From Psychrobacillus sp. NEAU-3TGS (GTDB lineage Bacteria; Bacillota; Bacilli; Bacillales_A; Planococcaceae), in assembly GCF_029955155.1 (NCBI RefSeq), contig NZ_JAPNOZ010000012.1, forward strand, positions 577,610 to 641,609: a stretch of DNA of 64,000 nucleotides. The letters are read 5' to 3'. The position numbers and the translations under genes are program-made. The first letter of the stretch is position 1. Each line of letters starts with the position of its first letter. Positions 8,721-16,798 of the stretch are shown piece after piece. The notes below the pieces were generated by a model. It did not search any database. It was not told the origin of the DNA and saw only the letters and a list, made by a program, of their open reading frames with translations.

Positions 8721-8753
8721 AAAAAATGCTTTACCCCTTCTTGAAGTAAAGCA
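8721..8753 (-). terminator. terminator of the 8.8-kb lipoprotein gene
   Basis: TGCTTTAC stem with an AAGTAAAGCA partner and a T run on the minus strand. It nearly duplicates the hairpin at 3990-4019. Confidence 0.7.
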
Positions 8754-8824
8754 CTCGTTAGCTTAATAAGACATTCCAATTTCTATCAAAGCATATGGAC
8801 AACTTAATCAACTAAGTTTGGTAT

Positions 8825-9196
8825 TTATTCTCCAAGAATTATGCCAATCACCTGTAAAGAGTCCGGGTCAACAAATATTTCAGGTGCAGCGATAGCATCT
8901 TCTATAGTAACTGTAAAAACTTCTTTTCCTATATATGATTGATCTATACTTTTATTAGTGTCATCAATCGTTATTCTTTTAAATGTTGCCTTTTCCCAGT
9001 CACTTCTTGAGTATGTTTCAAAATTCCAATCTTGCTCTTCCATATAATTTAATACCGAATTTAAAATCTGAGTGTTTGTGTTTACACTTTCTACTATATT
9101 CTCCTCGGTTTCAGTATTTTTACAACCAGTTGCAATAAGGGAAGCTGAGGCAAGGATAAGGATAAAAATAAAGATTTGTTTTGTTTTCAAAAACAT
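8825..9196 (-). CDS. small lipoprotein of unknown function
   Basis: Starting at MFLKTKQIF (9196), chosen because GAAGGG lies five bases upstream, the protein of about 123 residues has a signal peptide with lipobox IATGC. The mature part opens with a Thr/Glu-rich linker and a segment with LNYMEEQDWNFETYSRSDWE. It closes with DPDSLQVIGIILGE, a typical YdbT/PepSY-like 'calculated property' strand. No catalytic motif is visible. The short mature domain and similar terminator relate it in style to the other lipoproteins nearby, but no sequence homology among them is evident. Confidence 0.7.
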   Translation of the reverse strand: MFLKTKQIFIFILILASASLIATGCKNTETEENIVESVNTNTQILNSVLNYMEEQDWNFETYSRSDWEKATFKRITIDDTNKSIDQSYIGKEVFTVTIEDAIAAPEIFVDPDSLQVIGIILGE

Positions 9197-9257
9197 AATT
9201 CCCTTCCTAAAATAGGCCATTGGTCAGTATATGGGTATCTGCATGCAGCATGCAATA

Positions 9258-9641
9258 TTAAAGAATCACTCCTGCAAAATTCCCTTTTAACACTTCTTTT
9301 TCATGCTGATTTTTACATATAAAAGAGGCTGTAATAGCTGTTCTATTATTCTTATTTTCCTGTATCTCGAATTGGTCAATTGTCACTTCACAAATGATTG
9401 TATCTCCCGTAAACACAGGTCTTAAAAACTCGAAATGCATGGAACGGGCTAATACATTATGATTTCCACCTACTTTTGTTGGCAGAGTAGCCGTAAGTAA
9501 CCCTTGAACTACCAGTCTTCCCTGTTCATCTGGTGTCAGATGATGAATCCCCTCATCTCCCGAGATTTCTGTAAATAATTCTACATCTCTTGCGGTAAAA
9601 TCCCGTTCAAACGTAATGATATCTCCCACTTTTAATGACAT
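9258..9641 (-). CDS. MaoC-like hot-dog dehydratase
   Basis: The 127-residue hot-dog protein carries FTARDVELFTEISGD close to its N-terminus, the segment that holds the catalytic Asp in MaoC/R-specific enoyl-CoA hydratases. In this copy the usual N-P-x-H is replaced by EGIHHLTP, keeping a His. The rest (GLLTATLPTKVGG, SMHFEFLRPVFTGDTI) is the standard central helix and strand pair. The likely role is hydration of 2-enoyl thioesters, or a thioesterase-like side function. It begins 14 bp after the metallo-beta-lactamase-fold gene, suggesting one transcript. Confidence 0.75.
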   Translation of the reverse strand: MSLKVGDIITFERDFTARDVELFTEISGDEGIHHLTPDEQGRLVVQGLLTATLPTKVGGNHNVLARSMHFEFLRPVFTGDTIICEVTIDQFEIQENKNNRTAITASFICKNQHEKEVLKGNFAGVIL

Positions 9642-9654
9642 TTAAATTTCCCCT

Positions 9655-10510
9655 TTAAAATGAATTTAATAAAGCCTTCCATTCTTTCGGTTTTATGGTC
9701 TGATCCATCCATTCCTTTGCTGGTGCTTGATATGTAGCAGTGGCGATTAACTGATTGTCTTGCCATTTTGAAGCACCGGAACGAATCATTTCATCGAGCA
9801 GGATTTTAGTAAATTGTTCTGGCTGAACCTGAAAAGAGTAACGGGCAAAATCTTGAAACCAGCCGCACTGCAACAGATAGTCATCGATCTCTTCTTTGGC
9901 TAATCCATCTTTCATGATTAAGGTGAATGAAAAAATTCTTTTACATGCATGCCATGAAATCTTCTCAGGCATTGTGAGCCACTTTTCGAATCTGCTCCTT
10001 GCCGCCTCAATAGAGGCCATAGGATTCTCTATTGGGGGCCCATGTCCTGAGTAAGCTTTTTCTATTGGAAGCATCGACAACCGCTCCAAGCTCTCTAAAG
10101 ATCTTTGGATAGACGAAACGCCCTCGCGAAAAATATTTAACCATCCAATATCATTGTTATGAAAGAGATCCCCACAGATTAAAATTTTTTTCTTCTGGTT
10201 CATATAAGGAAATATGTCCCAATGTATGTCCAGGTGTGTGTAAAACTTGTAATGTTCTACTTCCAGTATAGATTTCTTCATTATTAGAGAGCTTTCTATC
10301 AACTTGATAAGGTTCTACAGGATGATCAAGCCATTCGGCACTGCAGGCTTCCGAATCACCAACATGATCACTATGATAGTGCGTGTTCACGATAAGGTTT
10401 AATTCTTCCGGTGAAACACCCGCTTCTCTTATTAATCGCTCTGTTTCTTTCACATCACTACCGAAACCAGTGTCAATAAGAATCGATAGCTCATCCTTAA
10501 CAAGAACCAT
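9655..10510 (-). CDS. metallo-beta-lactamase-fold hydrolase, frameshifted in this sequence
   Basis: The zinc-site motifs are intact: THYHSDHVG, TPGHTLGH and, after the break, ICGDLFHNND, plus a later SGHGPPI. A C-terminal helical domain (about residues 190-280) follows. The frame shifts in a seven-A run near 10190 (YEPEEK then ILICGD); removing one A restores it. The N-terminus is also uncertain: homology-like sequence (FERKFQSAN) continues upstream of the ATG at 10510 without a start in frame, so a second indel is possible. The family covers thioesterase, lactonase and glyoxalase II activities. It is followed by a MaoC gene, consistent with acyl-thioester metabolism. Confidence 0.65.
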
Positions 10511-10600
10511 ATTTGCACTTTGAAATTTTCTTTCAAAGAAAACAATAGTTCATTTGTTCAAAAGCTATTCCCCCATTAAGGAACCATAATTTGAATTTGA

Positions 10601-10616
10601 TTGAGCGTTCACTCAA
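10601..10616. promoter_or_regulatory. palindromic operator candidate (TetR/FadR-like)
   Basis: TTGAG..CTCAA palindrome of 16 bp, read on the minus strand as TTGAGTGAACGCTCAA, lies about 90 bp upstream of the hydrolase-MaoC pair. Its shape recalls TGAnTGA-type operators of TetR-family acyl-CoA regulators such as B. subtilis FadR. No such regulator gene lies beside it. Confidence 0.35.
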
Positions 10617-10687
10617 CTTTAATTACACATAATTTCGGAATATTTAAAATAAAATTATTTATTCTTTTTATTTTAAAAGAAAAACTG

Positions 10688-11110
10688 TTAATCAAAAAAT
10701 TCCATATGATCTTTTTCTGATTTATAGTATTGTAATCTATCTAGCAATGTTCCAGTATGAAATTCAAACTTATGACCATCAGGATCAGTAAAATAAATAG
10801 AGTTCTTATCTCCTTCATCTCTTGGACGTCCCGCTAAAATATTTACATTCCATTTTTCCAGTTTTTTATGCATTTTTTCAAACTCAGCCTCATCAATGGA
10901 AAAAGCTATATGTGTATATGATTGACTTATTTCATTACGAGGAATATCTTTCTCTACATTTAGTGCAAGCCATATACCATTTAAATCGAAATAGGCAGTG
11001 GAGCTCCCTTTCACTAACAATTTGGCTCCCAATATATTTTTGTAAAAATCAATGGAATTTTCTAAATTGGAAACTGAAAATAATAAATGGTTAATACCTT
11101 TTATCGACAT
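10688..11110 (-). CDS. fosB: FosB metallothiol transferase (fosfomycin resistance)
   Basis: The 140-residue product shows the vicinal-oxygen-chelate fold with the three metal ligands of FosB in place: His in IKGINHL, His in [10 protein letters not shown] and Glu in [31 protein letters not shown] and the closing [12 protein letters not shown] are near the Bacillus FosB signature. FosB adds a thiol (bacillithiol preferred in Bacilli) to fosfomycin and opens its epoxide. The start MSIKGINHL at 11110 follows GAGGTG; the longer ORF start lacks a site. Full length for the family. It is chromosomal, without flanking mobile elements, so probably intrinsic. Confidence 0.85.
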   Translation of the reverse strand: MSIKGINHLLFSVSNLENSIDFYKNILGAKLLVKGSSTAYFDLNGIWLALNVEKDIPRNEISQSYTHIAFSIDEAEFEKMHKKLEKWNVNILAGRPRDEGDKNSIYFTDPDGHKFEFHTGTLLDRLQYYKSEKDHMEFFD

Positions 11111-11136
11111 GTTTATCACCTCAAGATTAATATTTT

Positions 11137-11334
11137 TCAACCAACAAATACAGAAATTAGTAAACTGATTGCAAATAATAGATATGCAATCTGGATGATT
11201 ACATACATAGTATACTCAAAAGTCGATAGTTTTCTTTGCTTCTTGGTTTTTGTTAGATGGCGAACATATAAAAAAGATGACATAATCATAACTACAACAT
11301 AAATAGCCATTAAAATATCTGCGATGAGTGACAA
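11137..11334 (-). CDS. small two-helix membrane protein, unknown
   Basis: AAAGGAG lies nine bases upstream of a TTG at 11334 (a GTG at 11340 is the alternative). This gives about 66 residues with two hydrophobic helices ([20 protein letters not shown] and [21 protein letters not shown]) joined by a basic loop ([11 protein letters not shown]). The frame also continues upstream through a terminator hairpin into the TRIC gene end; that part is not credible coding sequence. Family unknown. Confidence 0.5.
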   Translation of the reverse strand: MSLIADILMAIYVVVMIMSSFLYVRHLTKTKKQRKLSTFEYTMYVIIQIAYLLFAISLLISVFVG

Positions 11335-11413
11335 GCACACCAGCTCCTTTACAATATCTACGAATAGTGGGAAATAAGGTTTCGGAAATTTCGAAATATA
11401 TGTTGTACAATAG

Positions 11414-11441
11414 AAAAAGAGCTGCCTAAGCAACTCTTTTT
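11414..11441. terminator. bidirectional terminator after the TRIC channel gene
   Basis: AAAAAGAG..TGC / GCA..CTCTTTTT stem-loop directly after the stop of the channel gene, with T runs on both strands. A half copy of the same hairpin lies at 2264-2282. Confidence 0.75.
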
Positions 11442-11443
11442 CG

Positions 11444-12058
11444 TCAGTTGTCCATTCTTTTTTTATACCCTTTATGAGGGAGGTTCCAGTCAAAATAGAC
11501 GGATAGTATCCTTAATATAACAATCATTATTAAGAGCAAAAATGTAGCAGACGATCCTCGTATAAAACCAAAACCAATGACAAGACCTACTAGTACGGCC
11601 CAAAAAGCATAAATACCAGAACTAAAAATCATCGGTTTTCTGCCTGCGAACACATCTCTTATCATTCCACCACCCGTTCCAGTCATGTAAGCCGCAATAA
11701 TTACTACCATTAACGGTGCATCGATGGATACAGCATAATTTGCCCCTTGAATGGCGAACGCTGCTAAACCGATTGCATCAAAAAATACTACAGCATTTTT
11801 CCAATTAATAATCCATTTATTTGGCATTATATAAGCAATCGTAATAGTCAAAGATGCTATTTCAAACAAATGAGGTTGTAGCCAAAAGTTCTCAATTGGT
11901 ATCCCAATCAATATATTACGAATAAGACCGCCACCGAATGCAGTCATAAATCCTAGCACATACATACCGAACAGATCATAATCCTCTTCTATAGCGATAA
12001 GCACACCACTTATTGCAAATGCAATGGTACCAATAATATTAAGAATGTCCCATGTCAA
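11444..12058 (-). CDS. TRIC-family cation channel (UPF0126/YvgT-like)
   Basis: The protein of about 204 residues has the inverted repeat of TRIC/UPF0126 channels. Each half ends with a GGG-x-x-R motif: TAFGGGLIRNILIG near residue 45 and TGTGGGMIRDVFAG near residue 130. The second helix of each half carries the kink glycines, and a seventh helix closes the protein. Prokaryotic homologues form trimeric monovalent-cation channels. Two TTG codons follow the AGGAGG; the second, at 12058, has proper spacing and is preferred over the first at 12064. A terminator-like hairpin sits in its 5' leader. Confidence 0.85.
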   Translation of the reverse strand: MTWDILNIIGTIAFAISGVLIAIEEDYDLFGMYVLGFMTAFGGGLIRNILIGIPIENFWLQPHLFEIASLTITIAYIMPNKWIINWKNAVVFFDAIGLAAFAIQGANYAVSIDAPLMVVIIAAYMTGTGGGMIRDVFAGRKPMIFSSGIYAFWAVLVGLVIGFGFIRGSSATFLLLIMIVILRILSVYFDWNLPHKGYKKRMDN

Positions 12059-12096
12059 AGGCAACTCCTCCTTTCTTCATCGGTCTCATTCATCGC

Positions 12097-12130
12097 AAAA
12101 AGTCGTTCAAATTGAAAGTTTTGAACGACT
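12097..12130 (-). terminator. terminator-like hairpin in the leader of the TRIC gene
   Basis: On the minus strand, AGTCGTTCAAA pairs with TTTGAACGACT and is followed by TTTTT, about 40 bp upstream of the TRIC start. No minus-strand gene precedes it, so it is either an attenuator of the TRIC gene or guards against readthrough. Confidence 0.5.
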
Positions 12131-12239
12131 CTACTGTTTATGCTTACATACTTAATTATCATACCCAAAAATAGTGTTGCTAAACTAATTTAAAGGTATA
12201 ATTGGCTGGAGGAAGTACGATCAATTGGAGGTGGAAGAA

Positions 12240-13160
12240 ATGCAAAAGAAATCCCTTACATTACTAGGAGTAATACTGGCTTGGATTGTTATTCTTGCCT
12301 TTTTGTTTGTACAATCACAAAACGATGAGAAGACATTAGCTGAAAGTATGGCGGAGACGAAAAAGGAACACCAGAAAGTGGAAGAATTTTTAATGGAATT
12401 AAATCAAACACTAGAGCACAAAGATTTCGGTGAAATAGGTACAACCTTCTCTTATGAAGGACGTCTACTCACCCTACAAGTTACCGATCAAGCGTTTATT
12501 GATCAAAACGAAAAGCTATTAAAAACACTTGTCCAAGATATTGCAAAAGAAAATAAGCTGAATGCCATTAATATTCAATTGGAAGTTTCGAATTGGTCCG
12601 GTTCGATGAGTGAGGAAGATAAAAAAATAAATGAATTAATCAATGAGGTTTCTACAATATCAGCTGAATTATTAAACGAAAAAGGATATTCATTCAATGC
12701 AATGATGGTTGATCCAAGAAAATCGAATCCATATGTAGATATAAGAATAGACGAAACGAAAACGTATGATGACGAAGCGAAGGGCGAAATTCAACAGCTC
12801 ATTTCCAGTGCCATTTTTTCCAAGACAAACATGAACTTTGATGTGAAAATAACAAGAAAAAGTGAGAATGATATACGAGATGAAAAATGGCAACCAATTT
12901 TCGATGCAATAAGAGAAGAAACGGATAAAAAGTTTGACGAATATAAAGGATTTGCTTACTCATTCCACCCAGAACCTTTGCAGATTATTATTAAAACAGA
13001 CATACCCAACTCGAAGTGGGCATGGATTTCCAATAAAAAAGTCGAGCAGATAGAAACATATGTACATGACATCATTGAGCTAAAAAGAGAAGAGTTAGCA
13101 GTAGAAGAATTGCCATATGAAGTTATTATAAGAGGAAAAGATCACAAGCGATTAAATTAA
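12240..13160 (+). CDS. membrane-anchored protein of unknown function (possibly DUF4030)
   Basis: From ATG 12240, six bases after GGAGGTGG, the protein is about 306 residues. It has a signal anchor (LTLLGVILAWIVILAFLFVQ, about residues 5-24), then an acidic coiled-coil-like stretch and three similar alpha/beta segments, each ending in a strand such as INIQLEVSNW, VDIRIDETKT or QIIIKTDIPNS. The internal repeat suggests tandem small domains exposed outside the membrane. It recalls Bacillus DUF4030 proteins, but I am not certain. It is transcribed divergently from the TRIC gene; TATAAT about 45 bp upstream could be its -10 box. Confidence 0.65.
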   Translation: MQKKSLTLLGVILAWIVILAFLFVQSQNDEKTLAESMAETKKEHQKVEEFLMELNQTLEHKDFGEIGTTFSYEGRLLTLQVTDQAFIDQNEKLLKTLVQDIAKENKLNAINIQLEVSNWSGSMSEEDKKINELINEVSTISAELLNEKGYSFNAMMVDPRKSNPYVDIRIDETKTYDDEAKGEIQQLISSAIFSKTNMNFDVKITRKSENDIRDEKWQPIFDAIREETDKKFDEYKGFAYSFHPEPLQIIIKTDIPNSKWAWISNKKVEQIETYVHDIIELKREELAVEELPYEVIIRGKDHKRLN

Positions 13161-13328
13161 GGAAAATCTTGGGTGAACTGAGCTTTTTCTTTATCTAAAC
13201 AGTAATATAGTGTACGAGCTTTATTCTTCTAACCTCCTCTTTTTAAAAAAGAGCAGATCAATCAGCAAAAAACTAACGGACATCCAATCGTGACATATAA
13301 CTTTAATATAATACCGATTAATTCCATC

Positions 13329-13478
13329 CTAAAATGTACCTTTAAATTTCTCCGGTTTTTTCACATAGCTTTCCATGATAAATCCACAATCTGTACAAAT
13401 AATGTATATAATATCTGATTGTTTTCCTCTATTTATATAGTATATTTTACCGCAATATAGAAGAATTTTATAGAATCG
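13329..13478 (-). pseudogene. zinc-ribbon-like small ORF without a start codon
   Basis: The minus strand is open from a TAA at about 13481 to TAG at 13329-13331. It reads YCGKIYYINRGK...IICTDCGFIMESYVKKPEKF. The pair CxxC (CTDC) and an earlier C-G suggest a small treble-clef or zinc-ribbon protein whose first CxxC half is lost. There is no ATG, GTG or TTG at the right place and no ribosome site. It is therefore a remnant, or a gene broken by an indel. The rest of the 13161-13555 gap shows nothing else. Confidence 0.35.
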
Positions 13479-13507
13479 AGCTAGGATCTTTTAGAAATGC
13501 TTTACGT

Positions 13508-13550
13508 AAAAAAACCAATCAATCATATGTAATGACATAGATCGATTGGT
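13508..13550 (-). terminator. terminator of the DDAH-like gene
   Basis: ACCAATCGATC / GATTGATTGGT stem, imperfect, with a seven-T run on the minus strand just after the gene's stop. Confidence 0.75.
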
Positions 13551-13555
13551 GCTTA

Positions 13556-14407
13556 TTAATGTCGTAAAAGTGGCATTGAACAACACCGGAACGAGCCTCC
13601 TGATTTAATGATTTCCGAAAAATCTACCTCCACCACTTTATATCCATGCTTTCTCAACTCATCATTAACATCCTGATTTATTGGCAAACTAAACACTCGA
13701 TTTTGACCGATAGATAACACATTCGTACCCATTGAGAACTGCTCTTTCTCACTTACTTCGATTAAATGATACATACTCGCCAAGTGGTCCACTATCTCTG
13801 GATCGAGCGCATCGGGATAAATTAATGCATCTTCGGAGGACAAAATATTGAAAACACAGTCTAGATGTAAGTATTTTGAATTAAATGGAATAGGAAAAAT
13901 CTCAAATTCCGGTAATATTTTTTGCAAAGCTTCTACAGCTTTCATACACGTACGTTCGCTAATTCCTATAAACACATGATTGCCATCTATGATTACATCT
14001 CCACCTTCTATGGAATGATTGGAAAACTCCATATAGGAAAGACCTTGTTCGTTCATCCACTGGGCTAATATTTCCTCCTCACCTTCACGAATCGGATTCG
14101 CCATTTTGGAAATAAAAAAGCGATTTCCTAAAGTAAAACCAATATCTCTAGTGAAGACCTGTTCAGGATGATTCTTACTTGGTTTTAGTTTAATCACTTC
14201 TACACCAGCATTTCTTAAAGTTTGTTCAAATAACTGATGCTGTGAGATGGCAAGTGAGCGGTCAATATTATCATGTTTATATTTTTTCTGCACATCATTA
14301 ATCACTTCTTTAATTTCCATATATTGCGGTTCACATAGAACGACTTTTTGGAGCGTTCCATATTCATTTTGACAATGTATTTGAGCTTGCGTTTGACTTA
14401 TTTTCAC
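13556..14407 (-). CDS. dimethylarginine dimethylaminohydrolase / amidinotransferase-fold enzyme (YkgA-like)
   Basis: The 283-residue protein has the pentein fold with the catalytic set of guanidine-modifying hydrolases: VFTRDIGF (substrate-binding Asp), SIEGGDVI (Glu-Asp), the catalytic His in KYLHLDCVF and the nucleophile in SFRCCSMPLLR. These match DDAH and the B. subtilis YkgA family, which cleave C-N bonds of methylarginine or related guanidino compounds; the exact substrate is not evident. Two adjacent Cys occur where one is the nucleophile. The start is GTG (14405-14407) with GGAGG nine bases upstream. Divergent from the next gene. Confidence 0.85.
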   Translation of the reverse strand: MKISQTQAQIHCQNEYGTLQKVVLCEPQYMEIKEVINDVQKKYKHDNIDRSLAISQHQLFEQTLRNAGVEVIKLKPSKNHPEQVFTRDIGFTLGNRFFISKMANPIREGEEEILAQWMNEQGLSYMEFSNHSIEGGDVIIDGNHVFIGISERTCMKAVEALQKILPEFEIFPIPFNSKYLHLDCVFNILSSEDALIYPDALDPEIVDHLASMYHLIEVSEKEQFSMGTNVLSIGQNRVFSLPINQDVNDELRKHGYKVVEVDFSEIIKSGGSFRCCSMPLLRH

Positions 14408-14574
14408 AATGATAATCCTCCAATTTCTTTATTCCTTCTTTTATATTCCCTCTTTTTTTCATTACATAACCTTTTTGTGCAATTTATTTTCATTTAACCT
14501 TGTTGTTTCAGGAAATTTATGATGGGGTAAAGAATAAACATATATATGTGAATAAAGATAGTGGAGGAGATTGT

Positions 14575-15309
14575 GTGATTACAAAAGAAAAAGCATTATT
14601 AACAAAAGAAGATTTTCATACGAGAACAGACTTACCTAGTTGGCTTTATAAGGAATATGAAACTTTTCATAATACAGTAACAGATAAAACATTCCCATGC
14701 TTTTTTGGAATGAGTGGCGAACTGAAAGGCGAGCTCCGCTATGCTTATATTACCCAAGACGACTGGAGTAATCTACCGTCTGCTGTAGCAGGCTTTCTAG
14801 ATTTATTTAAATTACCAAACTACAAGAGACACGGTCTTTTTGTATTTGTAGAGCCTTTTGAACAAGAGGGTTCTATCGATGATTACCGAAAGCAGTTTTG
14901 GGAAATCCTCCAATACTTACACGAAGTCGATGAAGTAGAATGGCCGGAAGATAGTCCGCGAGACCCTGAGCATTACTTATGGGATTTCCGATTCAATGGA
15001 GAGCCAATCTTCGTATTCGGTAACACTCCTGCATACAAAAAACGAAAGACACGTGATTTAGGAAACGCAATGGTTCTTGGATTCCAGCCTCGTAAAATAT
15101 TTAAAGGATTAGAAGGAACTGAAAAAGGTGGTATTATGTCACGCGAAAAAGTCCGAAAACGTGTAGAAGCTTGGGATCAGTTGCCGAAGCATCCAGATAT
15201 CGGTCACTTTGGCGATCCTACGCATAATGAATGGAAGCAGTTCTTTATCGGTGATGATATTGAGCCAATTCAAGGAAAATGTCCATTTCAACATAAATCA
15301 CAAGCATAA
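14575..15309 (+). CDS. YqcI/YcgG family protein
   Basis: The protein of about 244 residues belongs to the YqcI/YcgG family. Conserved landmarks are FPCFFGMSGELKGELRYAYI, FVFVEPF, the LHEVDEVEWPEDSPRDPEHYLWDFRFNGEP block (cut here for length) and the C-terminal CPF. The family is common in Bacillales and in some secondary-metabolite clusters; its biochemical role is unproven, with heme-related oxygenase function proposed for relatives. The GTG at 14575 is chosen because GGAGG lies seven bases before it. The frame is open back to 14500, but no ribosome site precedes the earlier TTG codons. Confidence 0.75.
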   Translation: MITKEKALLTKEDFHTRTDLPSWLYKEYETFHNTVTDKTFPCFFGMSGELKGELRYAYITQDDWSNLPSAVAGFLDLFKLPNYKRHGLFVFVEPFEQEGSIDDYRKQFWEILQYLHEVDEVEWPEDSPRDPEHYLWDFRFNGEPIFVFGNTPAYKKRKTRDLGNAMVLGFQPRKIFKGLEGTEKGGIMSREKVRKRVEAWDQLPKHPDIGHFGDPTHNEWKQFFIGDDIEPIQGKCPFQHKSQA

Positions 15310-15417
15310 AGCAATTAAAAAGGTTTAGGAATGGTGTGTTCCGAAACCAACTGAAGTATAAAAAATAAGATAATTTTTTCTTGTCTGTTATCGATATTCT
15401 TCCTATATCTTCACATT

Positions 15418-15451
15418 AAAAAGCTCAGTGGATACTTGTACTGAGCTTTTT
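15418..15451 (+). terminator. terminator after the YqcI/YcgG gene
   Basis: AAAAAGCTCAGT ... ACTGAGCTTTTT, a perfect stem with a T run on both strands, 110 bp after the stop. Confidence 0.75.
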
Positions 15452-15494
15452 AGTGTGAATTTTATTATTATAAGGAAACAATTTTTTGGTCCTA

Positions 15495-15845
15495 TTATAG
15501 TTTATCTCGAACAGCAGAAGGAATCTCCTTCTGCTGGACTTCTTCCCATGATTTCACATAAGTTCTTTTAGTATCTACTTTTAAATATGCTCCCTCTCGT
15601 AAATGTTTACTGGCGGTAAAAGCAATCTGAACTTTCTTACCATCTTCATTAATTCCTTCTAAGATATATTCGTATGTCTTTGAATCTATCCTTTCTCCAA
15701 TTTGATCAATCCTTACGAAAACATCCTTATGTGAGATAAATGGGTTTAACATATCTGCCAGCTCGTTCTTAACTAAAAGAGACATAGATAATATTAGTAT
15801 AACCGCCACAATCAGGGTTCCAATTGCTATCTTTACTGCTTTCAT
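15495..15845 (-). CDS. YxeA-family (DUF1093) secreted protein
   Basis: From ATG 15845, with AGGAGG nine bases upstream, the product has 116 residues. It has an N-terminal signal anchor (KIAIGTLIVAVILILSMSLL) and a small beta-barrel-like domain with FVRIDQIGERIDSKTYEYILEGINEDG and REGAYLKVDTKRTYVKSWEEV. This order (signal, strand with I.YR/Y.Y.l.g...dGk, then g.ylkv) is the YxeA/DUF1093 pattern. The family is exported in Bacilli with unknown function. The longer ORF start has no ribosome site. Confidence 0.75.
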   Translation of the reverse strand: MKAVKIAIGTLIVAVILILSMSLLVKNELADMLNPFISHKDVFVRIDQIGERIDSKTYEYILEGINEDGKKVQIAFTASKHLREGAYLKVDTKRTYVKSWEEVQQKEIPSAVRDKL

Positions 15846-16090
15846 TCTTAAATTCCTCCTCCTTTTCCCCTTTTCGTACATTTTACAGGTAATAGAAAAT
15901 ATTAGCCTACGATTATGGTTACAAAATGATAAGAGAAGTGACGATTTTGTCACTTCTCACATAAGTACTAGCTAATACTTCCCGACTATCATACAAACAG
16001 GAAAATGAAGATGTTTCTTTTTAGCATGCATATTGGTTATTATTTACTTTTAATAAAAATGTGACTACTTCCGAGAAAATTCTCTACTAA

Positions 16091-16798
16091 TCAATCAACC
16101 ATACGCTTCCGATACACTACCACCGTCAATGCAAAGACCGCAACGATCCAAATTCCAATAATCCCTAAGTTCGGAAGCACTTGAACAAAACCTGCTCCTT
16201 GCTCTACTTCTTCTGCAAGCTCGATTAATTGGATGTTCGGTAAAAATTCCGCAACCTTCAATATCGGATACTTTTCCGTCAACGCAGTTACAAATGAACC
16301 CATTGTAAAAATCCCGATAACAGGTAGTACAATTACAGATGACTCCATAACAGATTTGGCAACAAGCCCTAATAATGTACCCATTCCGATATAAAATAAT
16401 GTCGATAACAGAATCGCAATGGCTACAACCGCGACATTTGCTGGTCTATATTCTGATAAATATGCGCTAAAAAATACAACAATAATCGTTAATACAAATG
16501 TGAGCAAACTTTTCCCGCCGAGAATTTCTAGCGTACTTGCAGGTGATAGCATGAGTCCTCGTAACGTGTTCTTCTCTTTTTCTTCTGCTATTAAACAACA
16601 TTGTACATAGGTTCCAACCATTGCAAACGCCATATTAATATTCATAAATTGGGTTTGAAGCGAATCGATTCCCATCCTTCCGTAAATTGCCGCCAAAATA
16701 ATCGGAAAAAAAATGATGATGGAAACAGCCGAGTTTCTAGAAAAGTCTTTAAAATCTTTTTGAAGTATTGCGTTTACACGCTTCCATGAAATTGTCAT
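16091..16798 (-). CDS. ABC-2 type transporter permease
   Basis: The 235-residue membrane protein has six predicted helices. It starts with a cytosolic NAILQKDFKDFSRNSAV segment, has the first helix SIIIFFPIILAAIYG, the coupling region EEKEKNTLRGLMLSPAS between helices 2 and 3, and ends in a basic YRKRMVD. This is the ABC-2 membrane protein fold, used mostly for export of lipids, drugs or peptides. It overlaps the ATPase gene upstream by 4 bp, so the two are translationally coupled and form one transporter. Substrate unknown. Confidence 0.85.
   Translation of the reverse strand: MTISWKRVNAILQKDFKDFSRNSAVSIIIFFPIILAAIYGRMGIDSLQTQFMNINMAFAMVGTYVQCCLIAEEKEKNTLRGLMLSPASTLEILGGKSLLTFVLTIIVVFFSAYLSEYRPANVAVVAIAILLSTLFYIGMGTLLGLVAKSVMESSVIVLPVIGIFTMGSFVTALTEKYPILKVAEFLPNIQLIELAEEVEQGAGFVQVLPNLGIIGIWIVAVFALTVVVYRKRMVD

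Noticed and set aside
10688-11110. fosB as a horizontally acquired resistance cassette
   Set aside because: No integrase, transposase or composition shift nearby. FosB is a common chromosomal gene in Bacillales.
11137-11493. 118-codon minus-strand frame through the end of the TRIC gene
   Set aside because: Its first half crosses a terminator and overlaps a well-supported gene. Only the downstream part with its own ribosome site is kept.
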